Shown piece after piece: positions 23,213 through 31,754 of a stretch of DNA of 64,000 nt. This DNA comes from Paenibacillus cookii (GTDB taxonomy: Bacteria > Bacillota > Bacilli > Paenibacillales > Paenibacillaceae), in assembly GCF_018333375.1 (NCBI RefSeq), contig NZ_BORW01000022.1, positions 23,141-87,140 of the forward strand, read 5' to 3'. The notes under the pieces were generated by a model. The model saw nothing but the letters and a program-made list of their open reading frames with translations, had not been told where the DNA came from and made no database searches. A program made the translations under genes and the position numbers. Numbering within the stretch: position 1 is the first letter of the stretch; every line of letters begins with the position of its first letter.

Positions 23213-24748
23213 ATGGATTATGATGTGATACTGATCGGCGGAGGACCCGTTGGCATGATGCTGGCAGGAGAGTTGGCTTTGGCCGGCGTCAACGTCTGCA
23301 TACTGGAACGATTAAAAAGCGCCACGCCGTTTTCGCGCGCGCTTACCGTTCATCCGCGAACGCTTGAAATCATGGATATGCGCGGCTTGAAATCGAAGCT
23401 GCTGGATAGAGGGCGCCGTTTGCCGATGGGGCATTTTGCCTCATTGGATACGCCCTTGGACTTTTCGGTGTTGGATTCTTCCTCCAATCACACCCTATTT
23501 TTGCCGCAAAGCGAAACGGAAGAAGTGCTGGAGCAATGGGCGCTGGACTTGGGCGTAGAAATACGGAGGGAAACGGAAGCTTTGTCCGTGCATCAGGATG
23601 AGGAAGGCGTTGCCGTGCGCATGTCGGGCCCTCAGGGGGAGGGGACGCTCAGATCCGCGTACGTCGTCGGCACGGACGGGGCCAAAAGTCTGGTCCGAAA
23701 ACAAGCGGGCATACCGTTCGAGGGCCACGACGCGACGTTTATGGCTATTTTGGCGGATGCCGCCCTTCCCGGCCTTCCGCCGATGAGCGTTGTCTCCCGC
23801 ATGGGTGAGAAGGGAATCGTATCGATTTTCCCTATCGATTCGACGACTTATCGAATCCTAATGCTGGATCCGGAAAGATCGTCTGCATCCAAACACGAGC
23901 CGGTTACGTTGGAAGAATTGCGATCGTCGCTGATGCGGACGGCGGGAAGCGATTTTGGGCTGGCTGAGGCGAAGTGGGCGTCGCGTTTCGGGAATGCCAC
24001 GCGGCAAGCGAGCCGCTATCGGGACAATCGGCTGTTTCTCGCGGGAGATGCCGCACGTATTCATTTTCCGGCGGGAGGACAGGGGATGAATGTCGGCCTT
24101 CAAGAAGCGGTGAACCTGGGATGGAAACTCGCCGGAGCGGTTCAAGGCTGGGCGCCGGAGTGGCTGCTCGACAGCTATCACGCAGAGCGTTTTCCTTGGA
24201 GCACGGCGATGCTGAGCAATACGGAAGCGCAGTTTACGCTGATGGATACGAGTCCCGGCGTCATGGAACTCCGGAGCATCATGTCGAAACTTCTTCTTCA
24301 TCCGGAGGTGAACCGTCAGATGGCGGAGCAAATTTCCGCCTTCAATGTCCACTACGCGCCCGATGACCAAGCGCCGTACCATGCTTTAAACGGGAAGCGT
24401 TCGACAGAATTGATTCTGCGGCTGAAAGACGGCGATTTGGCCAGCACGTATCAACTGCTCCGGTCAGGAAAGTTTCTTTTGCTGCATCTGTCTTCGGAGG
24501 TGAAAACCAGCGGGGAGTGGGATCGTTATGGGCATCTTCAAGTGATCGAAGCTTCATTGGCGGCGAAAGCGCCCCATTGGGACGATGTTCATACCGCTTT
24601 GATCCGTCCGGACGGCCATATCGCCTGGGCGGTGCCCGTGTCGGACCCGGATCCGGCAGGCGCGATCAGGGACGGCGTCGTTCGTTGGGCAGGGGCCTTG
24701 AGCAGCTTGACGGGCGGTTCGGGCGAACAAAAGCCGGGGGGGAAATAA
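23213..24748 (+). CDS. FAD-dependent monooxygenase (Rox / aromatic polyketide hydroxylase-like)
   Basis: 511 residues from ATG 23213, chosen because AAAGAGG lies 8 bases upstream (ATG 23207 and TTG 23192 are alternatives). The FAD motif is DVILIGGGPVGMMLAGELAL, the DG motif VVGTDGAKSLVRKQAGI, and the GD motif FLAGDAARIHFPAGGQGMNV. Length and order match rifampicin monooxygenases and PgaE/RdmE-type hydroxylases. It probably inactivates an aromatic antibiotic or oxidises a phenol. The substrate is not predictable. Confidence 0.9.
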   Translation: MDYDVILIGGGPVGMMLAGELALAGVNVCILERLKSATPFSRALTVHPRTLEIMDMRGLKSKLLDRGRRLPMGHFASLDTPLDFSVLDSSSNHTLFLPQSETEEVLEQWALDLGVEIRRETEALSVHQDEEGVAVRMSGPQGEGTLRSAYVVGTDGAKSLVRKQAGIPFEGHDATFMAILADAALPGLPPMSVVSRMGEKGIVSIFPIDSTTYRILMLDPERSSASKHEPVTLEELRSSLMRTAGSDFGLAEAKWASRFGNATRQASRYRDNRLFLAGDAARIHFPAGGQGMNVGLQEAVNLGWKLAGAVQGWAPEWLLDSYHAERFPWSTAMLSNTEAQFTLMDTSPGVMELRSIMSKLLLHPEVNRQMAEQISAFNVHYAPDDQAPYHALNGKRSTELILRLKDGDLASTYQLLRSGKFLLLHLSSEVKTSGEWDRYGHLQVIEASLAAKAPHWDDVHTALIRPDGHIAWAVPVSDPDPAGAIRDGVVRWAGALSSLTGGSGEQKPGGK

Positions 24749-24749
24749 A

Positions 24750-25325
24750 ATGGATTTCATGAAGACGATCCAGGAGCGCAGAAGCATCCGCAGGTTTCGT
24801 TCCTCCCCCGTGGACCCGGAGCTGGTGTTCACATTGCTCCGCGAAGCGCAGCAGCTGTATTCATCCGGGGAGGCCGCGGCTTTCCGGTGCGTGTATGCGG
24901 GAACGCCGGATTCCAGGGAGCGTCTGGCCGCCTGCATGCTGGAGCCCATGGTGAAGAACAGGCTGGTCAAATGGCTGCCGGAGAAAGTACGGGATTTCGT
25001 CCGGAAAAGGGTCACCGATATACCGGGCCATCTTGCCGTCATTGCCGTCACCGGTCCGGACAGGAGGGAAAGCGACCTGAATTATGCTGCGGTTTGCGGG
25101 ATCATGCAAAATTTTCAGCTTGTGGCCTGGCAGCGGCGGCTTGGAGTGCTGTGGGACACGGAACCGATGATCCAAAGCAAGGAGTTATTCGATCTGTTCC
25201 AAATGAAGCCCGAAGAGAGGCTTGTCGGGATTTTTCACCTCGGATTTTTTGATAAAATGCCGAAAGCCAGGGCAAGGACGCGAGCGGAAAAGAAATGGAC
25301 TGTTTTGTCGGGAGGAGGAGGGTGA
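24750..25325 (+). CDS. Nitroreductase family protein
   Basis: 191 residues. The FMN-phosphate-binding start TIQERRSIRRFRSSPVDPEL is canonical. LNYAAVCGIMQNFQLVAWQR, then RLGVLWDT and EERLVGIFHLGF are the family's helical and C-terminal FMN-contact regions. It starts one base after the monooxygenase stop. It reduces nitro groups, quinones or enones with NAD(P)H and may supply or process the monooxygenase substrate. Confidence 0.88.
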   Translation: MDFMKTIQERRSIRRFRSSPVDPELVFTLLREAQQLYSSGEAAAFRCVYAGTPDSRERLAACMLEPMVKNRLVKWLPEKVRDFVRKRVTDIPGHLAVIAVTGPDRRESDLNYAAVCGIMQNFQLVAWQRRLGVLWDTEPMIQSKELFDLFQMKPEERLVGIFHLGFFDKMPKARARTRAEKKWTVLSGGGG

Positions 25326-25326
25326 C

Positions 25327-25815
25327 TTGTTGAATCATGCTAAAACCGGTTACTGCGGAGTCCATTCATTAAAATATAGCGATAAATCCGTTTCGGAAAA
25401 TCACGTACTGGATTTATTGAATGTAGCCGTATGGGCTCCGAACGACGGACTGCGGGAGCCTTGGCGTTTCATCTTCATGGGACCCGGCAGCACGGACATC
25501 ATGCGCGGATTGCAGGAACAGGCTCCAGCCTACCTGGTATTGGTCGTAAAAGAAGAGCATGACCTTCATAAAAGGGAGGAAGATTTTGCGGCGACCTGCT
25601 GCCTTATGCAGAATTTTCGCCTGCTGGCGCGGGAAAACAATCTCCATGTCCGCATGACGATGAATGATTGGATCTATGACAGAACTTGTGCCGGGCGTTT
25701 GGGTGTCCAAAAAGATGAACGGATCGTTGCCGTTTTGGAAATGGGTTATCTAGAACCGACCGTTGAACCTGCAGCGGCAGGGAATATGCCGGACCTTACG
25801 TTTGAGTTGTTGTAA
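25327..25815 (+). CDS. Second nitroreductase-like protein, N-terminally divergent
   Basis: About 162 residues from a TTG (25327 or 25330) after a perfect GGAGGGTGA-type ribosome binding site that also spans the previous stop. VAVWAPNDGLREPWRFIFMG and FAATCCLMQNFRLLARENNL match the nitroreductase fold, but the N-terminal R-R-S-x-R-x-F FMN loop is replaced by CGVHSLKYSDKSVSEN. It may form a heterodimer with the preceding protein or lack flavin. Confidence 0.8.
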   Translation: MLNHAKTGYCGVHSLKYSDKSVSENHVLDLLNVAVWAPNDGLREPWRFIFMGPGSTDIMRGLQEQAPAYLVLVVKEEHDLHKREEDFAATCCLMQNFRLLARENNLHVRMTMNDWIYDRTCAGRLGVQKDERIVAVLEMGYLEPTVEPAAAGNMPDLTFELL

Positions 25816-25870
25816 GAATTTTGGCATGTTTCCAGGGGTTCTCTGGCGATCCCGGTCCTTTCTCGGAAAC

Positions 25871-25911
25871 AGGCTCGCAGACTGCTTTTAAAAGCAGCTT
25901 GCGAGCCTTTT
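25871..25911. terminator. Terminator of the monooxygenase/nitroreductase operon
   Basis: AGGCTCGCA and CTGCTTTT on one side pair with AAAAGCAG and TGCGAGCCT on the other, then TTT. It is a third member of the hairpin family seen at 16119 and 22174. Confidence 0.8.
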
Positions 25912-25994
25912 GGCATTTCCGTTTGGATTTCCGGTCAATGTAGGTTAAAAATCCGTCTTTACTTTTGCTCGGCATATGGTATATATTGTTAGTG

Positions 25995-26014
25995 AGTTAG
26001 TCAGATAACTAACT
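25995..26014. promoter_or_regulatory. TetR-type operator
   Basis: AGTTAGT-N6-ACTAACT is a perfect dyad 26 bases before the TetR start, just downstream of a TATATT -10-like box. It is a likely autoregulatory site. Confidence 0.65.
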
Positions 26015-26039
26015 TGATGAAAAAAAGGAGATCATACTC

Positions 26040-26747
26040 ATGGCTAAACCGAATGTCGTTTCCAAGCAGGAGCTGATCGAAGCAGCCAAACAATGCATCG
26101 TGGAGCAGGGTTTGGAGAAATTGACTTTAAAAATGGTGGCGGAGCGCATTGGGGTGACGCAAGGAACGGTATATTATCATTTCCAGACGAAAGACCGGCT
26201 GATGCTGGACGTCGTCAAAGACGTATGCGAACGCTCATGGAATGAGTTCTCTGCTTTGCAGACCAAGGAGTTTGTCGTGCCGGAGGCGCTGGGAGCGGCC
26301 AAAGAACGGGGAGGGCCCGATTCTTTTTTTCACCGCTTGTTTCTATCGCTTGTCGTGTTCGGCCTGAAACATGAAGAAACGAGGAAGGAGCTCGGCGTCT
26401 TGATTTCGTTCGAAAACGGGGTGCTGGCGGAGAAGCTGCGGCAGCTTGCCTTCCCGGCACAAACGCCGCCTTTGGCGGAGCCTTCCGGGAGCGGGGAGCG
26501 GCCGAAAACGGACCCGCCGAACGGCGAAACTAGGCGCCATGACCGTCAGGAAGCCGATGCCGGAACAGATGATGCGGATGTTCGCCTTATGGGCATGTCG
26601 TTCGAGGTGTGGGCCGTCGTCATTAACGCGATTTTTGACGGCTTGGCCGTGCAGAGCCTGGTGTCCCCCGAGCTGGACCGGGAAAAAGTGTTTGCGGAGC
26701 TGGGCGTTTTCTTTGAGCGTTTGCTTCGGAAGGCTGGAACGGACTAA
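26040..26747 (+). CDS. TetR family transcriptional regulator
   Basis: 235 residues. The N-terminal HTH is KLTLKMVAERIGVTQGTVYY followed by HFQTKDRLMLDVV. The ligand-binding domain contains an unusual hydrophilic insert around residues 140-180, rich in Pro, Glu, Asp and Arg. AAAAAGGAG precedes the ATG. The small membrane protein gene downstream is the likely target. Confidence 0.9.
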   Translation: MAKPNVVSKQELIEAAKQCIVEQGLEKLTLKMVAERIGVTQGTVYYHFQTKDRLMLDVVKDVCERSWNEFSALQTKEFVVPEALGAAKERGGPDSFFHRLFLSLVVFGLKHEETRKELGVLISFENGVLAEKLRQLAFPAQTPPLAEPSGSGERPKTDPPNGETRRHDRQEADAGTDDADVRLMGMSFEVWAVVINAIFDGLAVQSLVSPELDREKVFAELGVFFERLLRKAGTD

Positions 26748-26772
26748 CATCTATTTTTGCATGGAAGGGAGC

Positions 26773-27189
26773 ATGGGATTGGACATGTTTTCGGAAAAAA
26801 TGGGATTGACGCTGTTGTTTTCGGTGCTGGTTTGGCTGGGGGCGACGCTGTTTTTCGTCTTTTTCGGACCGCTGGTGTTGGTCAGCCCGTACCGGCAAAA
26901 TTTTTTGCCGCCGTTTCTTTTGCTGGAGGCCGCGACGGGCGTCGTGCTGTACGTCGTATTTGTCCTTTTTCGCCGATTCGATCCGAGTCCCTACGCGGCC
27001 GTAAGGCTTGGCGTGGTGGGCAGCGCCGTCGGTTTAATCCTGGACACGTTTGTGATATGGAATAAGGGCGTCTTTTTTGCAGGGTTGTCGGATGAACAGC
27101 TGCTGGCCTTCGTCATTTGGATGGCGTTTGCTTACGGGTTGTATTTGCTGCTGCCGCTGCTGACGGTCAAAAAGGGGACGCCGTTTTGA
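26773..27189 (+). CDS. Small four-helix membrane protein
   Basis: About 138 residues with four hydrophobic segments (for example LTLLFSVLVWLGATLFFVFF and LLAFVIWMAFAYGLYLLLPL). ATG 26773 is used. TTG 26779 has better spacing from AAGGGAG and may be the real start. It follows the TetR gene by 25 bases and is probably its target. The topology resembles DUF5367-like proteins, but the family is not certain and no function can be assigned. Confidence 0.7.
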   Translation: MGLDMFSEKMGLTLLFSVLVWLGATLFFVFFGPLVLVSPYRQNFLPPFLLLEAATGVVLYVVFVLFRRFDPSPYAAVRLGVVGSAVGLILDTFVIWNKGVFFAGLSDEQLLAFVIWMAFAYGLYLLLPLLTVKKGTPF

Positions 27190-27205
27190 GAGGAGCCAAG
27201 GACGC

Positions 27206-27689
27206 ATGCTGCGGAGCAGGGACGATATTTTACGGGATATAACGGAATTAATTTCACTTCATCAACCCCGCCGTCTGGCGGACGCTGTGCGTCACGATCG
27301 TGGATTTGCTGGACGGGGACTTGCGGAACCTTTTCCGCCAAAACGGGAATTCCGTCCTCCGGATCAAGCAGCATATCATGCAGCATAAAAAAAGCTTCCC
27401 TTTTCTGGGCGGCGACAAAATCATGAACTACTGGCTGTACGTGATGGAACAGTACACGGACGTTGCCTTTCCGGATCGGGAATGCATTACGGTGGCACCC
27501 GACACCCATGTCCTTCAATCCAGCGTCAAACTCGGGGTCCTGACCGAGGAGGAAGCGGCCGCCCCGAAGGCCCGGGAGCTTGCGGCTTCCAGATGGGAAG
27601 AGCTGCTGCAGGGCAGCGGGCTGTGCCCGATCGACATTCATACGCCGATGTGGCTGTGGAGCCGGAGCAAATTTGCGGTGCCGGTTTAG
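27206..27689 (+). pseudogene. Frameshifted gene; C-terminal part resembles a HhH-GPD DNA glycosylase
   Basis: A good ribosome binding site (GGAGCC, AAGGA) precedes ATG 27206, whose frame reads MLRSRDDILRDITELISL and then becomes meaningless. A second frame, open from 27252, reads FINPAVWRTLCVTIVDLLDG and continues to a natural end with APDTHVLQSSVKLGV and IDIHTPMWLWSRS. The two appear to be one gene broken by a frameshift between about 27240 and 27265. The D-x-H-V-x-x-x-x-x-x-x-G and C-terminal HxxLW-like pattern suggest a HhH-GPD glycosylase (tentative). Confidence 0.55.
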
Positions 27690-27740
27690 AAATGTTGGCA
27701 TCACCTTTTGAACCGAAGAGGGGCTGTTTTTCTTCAATAT

Positions 27741-27786
27741 AAAAAGGGGCGTCTCTCAAGATCCAAATGATCCGGGGAGATGCCCC
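27741..27786 (-). terminator. Terminator of the LysR gene
   Basis: GGGGCGTCTC pairs with GAGATGCCCC. On the minus strand TTTTTATATT follows. Confidence 0.8.
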
Positions 27787-27789
27787 TTA

Positions 27790-28695
27790 TCAGTTTTCGG
27801 CCTGTTCCCGCACGTATTGGATAAACCTTTCGCAAACGGGCGAAGCCGGCTGATCGGCATGGTACGCAAGCACGCCGGTCACGGTTGGATCGGCCTGTCC
27901 GGGCAGCGGCAGCGAACGGAGCGCACCGGACGCAAGCTCCTCCCGGATGCCGGAAAGCGGGAACAGGCTGATGAATTCACCGGACCGCACCATGTTTTTT
28001 ACGATTTCCGGCGAATCGGCCGCCGTCCGCTCCCAAAGATGGATCCCGGAAGCGGCCGCATACGCGCGCGCGTAGTCCGTCATAAACGCCCCCTCGCCGT
28101 GCTGCGCGAAAAACTGCTGGGCAATGAGCTTCTGCGTCACCGACTTGAGTCCGGCAAACGCATGTGTTCCGGAAAAAATAAGCTCGATGCGATCTTGGGA
28201 GAACTTTTCTTCTTTTACCGGCTTCTGTCCGTCAGGAGAACCCTCGGCTTCGGCATAATAAAACGCCAGATCGATCTCCTGGTTCAGCAGCCGCTCTTTG
28301 GCGAGGCGGGTGGGCGTGACGTTCAATTCGATTTGGACGCCCGGATACAGGCAACAAAAGCCGCTGATCAGCTCCGGGAGCACGTAAGACCCCATCATGC
28401 CGTCGGCCCCGATGTGCAAGCGCCCTTTGTTGAGATCCGCGTAATCCTGAACCGCTTTGCGGGCTTCCTGCGCCATCGCCGTCATTTTCACCGCATACGG
28501 ATACAGCGCCTTTCCGGCCTCGGTCAGCCAGATGCGGCCCCTTTTCGTCTCAAACAAGGCTACCCCCAGCTCTTCCTCCAGGCTTTTCATATGAAACGTC
28601 ACGGTCGGCTGCTTCATATCCAGCTCCCGTGCCACGTCCGTCACTTTTTTCAGTTTCTCGATCAGAACGAGGATGTGCAATTTTAACAAATTCAT
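27790..28695 (-). CDS. LysR family transcriptional regulator
   Basis: 301 residues from ATG 28695, which follows AGGGGGA. HTH: KVTDVARELDMKQPTVTFHM followed by KSLEEELGVALFETKRGRIW. An effector domain with LHIGADGMMGSYVLPELISG follows. It diverges from pstS, so it may regulate the phosphate operon or only itself. LysR control of pst is not standard in Bacillales, where PhoPR acts, so the target is uncertain. Confidence 0.88.
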   Translation of the reverse strand: MNLLKLHILVLIEKLKKVTDVARELDMKQPTVTFHMKSLEEELGVALFETKRGRIWLTEAGKALYPYAVKMTAMAQEARKAVQDYADLNKGRLHIGADGMMGSYVLPELISGFCCLYPGVQIELNVTPTRLAKERLLNQEIDLAFYYAEAEGSPDGQKPVKEEKFSQDRIELIFSGTHAFAGLKSVTQKLIAQQFFAQHGEGAFMTDYARAYAAASGIHLWERTAADSPEIVKNMVRSGEFISLFPLSGIREELASGALRSLPLPGQADPTVTGVLAYHADQPASPVCERFIQYVREQAEN

Positions 28696-28893
28696 GGGGG
28701 TCCCCCTGGTGATCATCAAATTCTTAACTACCATTATAGATTTATTCTATTTAATTATAAATAGATTATATATTTTTTTATTCTTCATTTTACAAAACGC
28801 AACATTTCATAAAACGATAGGGAACTACAATGAGTTTGTAGGCAGCCAAGAGAGCTGCCGGGAGATCACTCAAAAACAGGGGGAAACCAAAAG

Positions 28894-29826
28894 ATGATCA
28901 AGATGAAAAAATCGCTTCTCATGCTGTGCACGTTGGCGCTGGTTGTTATGCTGGCCGCATGCGGCAGCAAAAATACCGAAGACACGAGCAGCGCTTCCGG
29001 CGCTGCGACAGACGATAAATCCTCGGCCACGGAACTGAGCGGCTCGATCCTGGCGGTCGGCTCGACGGCGCTTCAACCGCTCGTCGAACAAGCTGCGCAA
29101 AAATTCATGGCGGAATCCCAATACTCCAAAATCCAGGTTCAAGTGCAAGGCGGCGGCAGCGGCACCGGTTTGACGCAAGTTGCAGGCGGGCAAGCCGACA
29201 TCGGCAACTCCGACGTATTTGCGGAAGAAAAGCTGAAAGACGAAGCCAAAGACCTGGTTGACCACCAGGTGGCGGTTGTGGCCATGGCGGCGGTAACCAA
29301 TCCGGACGTCGGCGTAGACAGCCTGACGAAGCAGCAGCTGGTCGATATTTTCACGGGTAAAGTCACGAACTGGAAAGAAGTCGGCGGCAAAGACGAAAAA
29401 ATCGTCATCGTCAACCGTCCGGCAAGCTCCGGCACCCGCAAAACTTTCGAAAAATACGCGCTGGGTACTTCGACCGAAGATCTGAAAGGTTCCATCCAGG
29501 AAGAATCCTCCGGCACGGTCAAAAAAATCGTGGCTGAAAGCCCAGGGGCGATCGGTTACCTGGCACTCTCTTACCTGGACGACAAAGTGAAAGTGCTCAA
29601 ATACGAAGGCGTGGAAGCAACGGTTGAAAACGTAACGTCCGGCAAATATCCGGTATGGGCTTACGAGCATATGTACACGAAAGGCGAACCTAAGCCTGAA
29701 GTCAAAGCATTCCTTGATTACATCGCTTCGGATGCCGTTCAAAACGGCGACGTCGTAGAGCTTGGCTACATTCCGGTCAGCAAAATGGAAGTCAAACGCG
29801 ACGCCGAAGGCAACATTACGAAGTAA
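28894..29826 (+). CDS. pstS: Phosphate ABC transporter substrate-binding lipoprotein
   Basis: 310 residues. Signal peptide with lipobox VMLAACGS, then the PstS core: SILAVGSTALQPLVEQAAQK, GGGSGTGLTQVAGGQADIGN and RPASSGTRKTFEKYAL are the phosphate-contact segments. It captures inorganic phosphate outside the membrane for PstCAB. It is the first gene of pstSCAB; the 85-base gap to pstC may allow extra PstS expression. Confidence 0.95.
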   Translation: MIKMKKSLLMLCTLALVVMLAACGSKNTEDTSSASGAATDDKSSATELSGSILAVGSTALQPLVEQAAQKFMAESQYSKIQVQVQGGGSGTGLTQVAGGQADIGNSDVFAEEKLKDEAKDLVDHQVAVVAMAAVTNPDVGVDSLTKQQLVDIFTGKVTNWKEVGGKDEKIVIVNRPASSGTRKTFEKYALGTSTEDLKGSIQEESSGTVKKIVAESPGAIGYLALSYLDDKVKVLKYEGVEATVENVTSGKYPVWAYEHMYTKGEPKPEVKAFLDYIASDAVQNGDVVELGYIPVSKMEVKRDAEGNITK

Positions 29827-29911
29827 GCCCTGACCGGGCGCAAAACCTCATGGCAAGAAAGAGGCGAAAGGGAATTTCGCCTCTATTTTCACATTAGAAA
29901 GAAGGACAACG

Positions 29912-30847
29912 ATGAAAACCATTGATGAAAGGCCTGTTCAAGTTCAGCCTGCGCGCGGCACCCGCTGGAAAAAACATCATGCTGAAGATGTCGCGGGCCG
30001 GAGCTATACGTTCATTTGCGCGGCTCTGCTCATTGTCATCATATTATCCATCGTCTATTTCGTCGCGTCCAAAGGACTTGCGACTTTCTTTCGCGATGGC
30101 GTCAGCCTGAGCGATTTTTTGTTCGGCACCACCTGGGACCCGGAAGGCAATAACGGCGAGCCGATGTACGGCGTGCTGCCGTTTATCTTCGGGTCGTTCG
30201 CCACGTCGCTGCTGGCTGCGCTGATCGCAAGCCCGCTCAGCATCTGCGCTTCGCTGTTCATGACCGAAATCGTGCCCGGCTGGGGCAAAAAGCTGCTGCA
30301 GCCCGTCATCGAGCTGCTCGCCGGCATCCCTTCGGTCGTTTACGGCTTTATCGGCCTGACCGTCGTCGTGCCTTTTTTGCGGAACGTGTTCCCCGGACAA
30401 GGGATCGGGATCGCGGCGGGGGCCATCGTTCTTTCCGTCATGATTTTGCCGACGATCACGAGCGTGGCGGCGGACGCGCTGGCGTCGCTGCCGCGCGGCT
30501 TGAAGGAGTCTTCGTTTGCGCTGGGGGCGACCCGCTGGCAGACGATCTCCAGAGTTATTTTGCCAACCGTTTTGCCTTCTATTCTGACGGGCGTCGTGCT
30601 GGGGATGGCTCGCGCCTTCGGCGAAGCGCTGGCCGTGCAGATGGTTATCGGCAACGCGCCGCATATTCCGCGGTCGCTGTTTGAATCGGCATCGACGCTT
30701 ACGAGCGTCATTACGCTGGATATGGGCAACACCGTCATGGGATCCGCGCACAGCAACGCGCTGTGGAGCATGGCGCTTGCGCTGATGTTCATGACCTTCG
30801 TATTCGTTATGATCGTCCGGCTTTTGGAAAGGAGACATCGGATTTGA
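29912..30847 (+). CDS. pstC: Phosphate ABC transporter permease PstC
   Basis: 311 residues with six membrane segments after a basic N-terminus. VIELLAGIPSVVYGFIGLTV is the PstC signature, and ALASLPRGLKESSFALGATR is the EAA loop. It forms the phosphate channel with PstA. AGAAAGAAGG precedes the ATG. It ends overlapping the pstA start. Confidence 0.95.
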   Translation: MKTIDERPVQVQPARGTRWKKHHAEDVAGRSYTFICAALLIVIILSIVYFVASKGLATFFRDGVSLSDFLFGTTWDPEGNNGEPMYGVLPFIFGSFATSLLAALIASPLSICASLFMTEIVPGWGKKLLQPVIELLAGIPSVVYGFIGLTVVVPFLRNVFPGQGIGIAAGAIVLSVMILPTITSVAADALASLPRGLKESSFALGATRWQTISRVILPTVLPSILTGVVLGMARAFGEALAVQMVIGNAPHIPRSLFESASTLTSVITLDMGNTVMGSAHSNALWSMALALMFMTFVFVMIVRLLERRHRI

Positions 30848-31740
30848 GAGCGAAACTGACCGACAAAATAGCAACTTTCTTCATCGTGGTGTTTTCCTTG
30901 TTGATCGTCGCGGTGCTTGTAGGCCTGATCGGCTTTATTCTGGTGCGGGGGCTCAGCCATATCGACTGGCATTTCCTGACCTCCGTTCCGCAAACGATCC
31001 GCGAAGGGGGCGGCATCGGCCCGCAGCTGTTCAACTCCTTGTTTTTGCTGGTTCTGACCCTGATCATTACGATTCCGCTCGGACTCGGCGCAGGGATTTA
31101 CATGGCCGAATACGCGAAGCCGGGCAAAATCACCGGCACGATCCGGCTGGTCGTCGAAGTGTTGTCCTCGTTTCCGTCGATCGTGGTCGGTTTGTTCGGC
31201 CTGCTGCTGATCGTCAATACGTTCGGTTTCGGATTTTCGCTGTTCTCCGGCGCGCTGGTGCTGACGATTTTCAACCTGCCGCTGATGGTGCGGATTACGG
31301 AGCAGGCGTTCCGCAGCGTGCCGAAGGAGCAGAAGGAGGCGGGGCTTGCGCTCGGGCTGTCCAAATGGAAAATCATTTCCTCGGTCCTGTTCCCGGTGGC
31401 TCTTCCAAGCATCGTGACCGGTACGGTTTTGGCCGCCGGCAGGGTGTTCGGGGAAGCGGCAGCGCTGCTCTTTACGGCAGGGATGTCCACGCCGCGCCTG
31501 GATTTCACCAATTGGAACCCGCTTAGCCCGACGTCGCCGATCAATCCGTTCCGTCCGGCCGAAACGCTGGCCGTGCATATTTGGAAAATCAACAGCGAAG
31601 GCCTGGCGCCGGACGCGGCCCAAATCGCCGCAGGCGCATCGGCCGTGCTCGTCATTCTCGTGCTGCTGTTTAATCTGTTCGCTAGGTGGCTTGGCGGCGT
31701 GTTGTACAAAGCGATGACGGCATCCAAGCGCATGGGATAG
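30844..31740 (+). CDS. pstA: Phosphate ABC transporter permease PstA
   Basis: 298 residues from TTG 30844, which overlaps the pstC stop (TTGA) and follows AAAGGAG. An ATG at 30763 in the same frame would add 27 residues unlike PstA and lies deep in pstC. Six membrane segments; EVLSSFPSIVVGLFGLLLIV is the PstA signature and SVPKEQKEAGLALGLSKWKI the EAA loop. It pairs with PstC. Confidence 0.94.
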   Translation: MRAKLTDKIATFFIVVFSLLIVAVLVGLIGFILVRGLSHIDWHFLTSVPQTIREGGGIGPQLFNSLFLLVLTLIITIPLGLGAGIYMAEYAKPGKITGTIRLVVEVLSSFPSIVVGLFGLLLIVNTFGFGFSLFSGALVLTIFNLPLMVRITEQAFRSVPKEQKEAGLALGLSKWKIISSVLFPVALPSIVTGTVLAAGRVFGEAAALLFTAGMSTPRLDFTNWNPLSPTSPINPFRPAETLAVHIWKINSEGLAPDAAQIAAGASAVLVILVLLFNLFARWLGGVLYKAMTASKRMG

Positions 31741-31754
31741 GAGGGACATCATAC

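Noticed and set aside
28788..28816. Pho box upstream of pstS
   Set aside because: TTTACA at 28788 is followed only by poor repeats of the TTAACA type at 11-base spacing, so PhoP control is likely by family knowledge but not visible.
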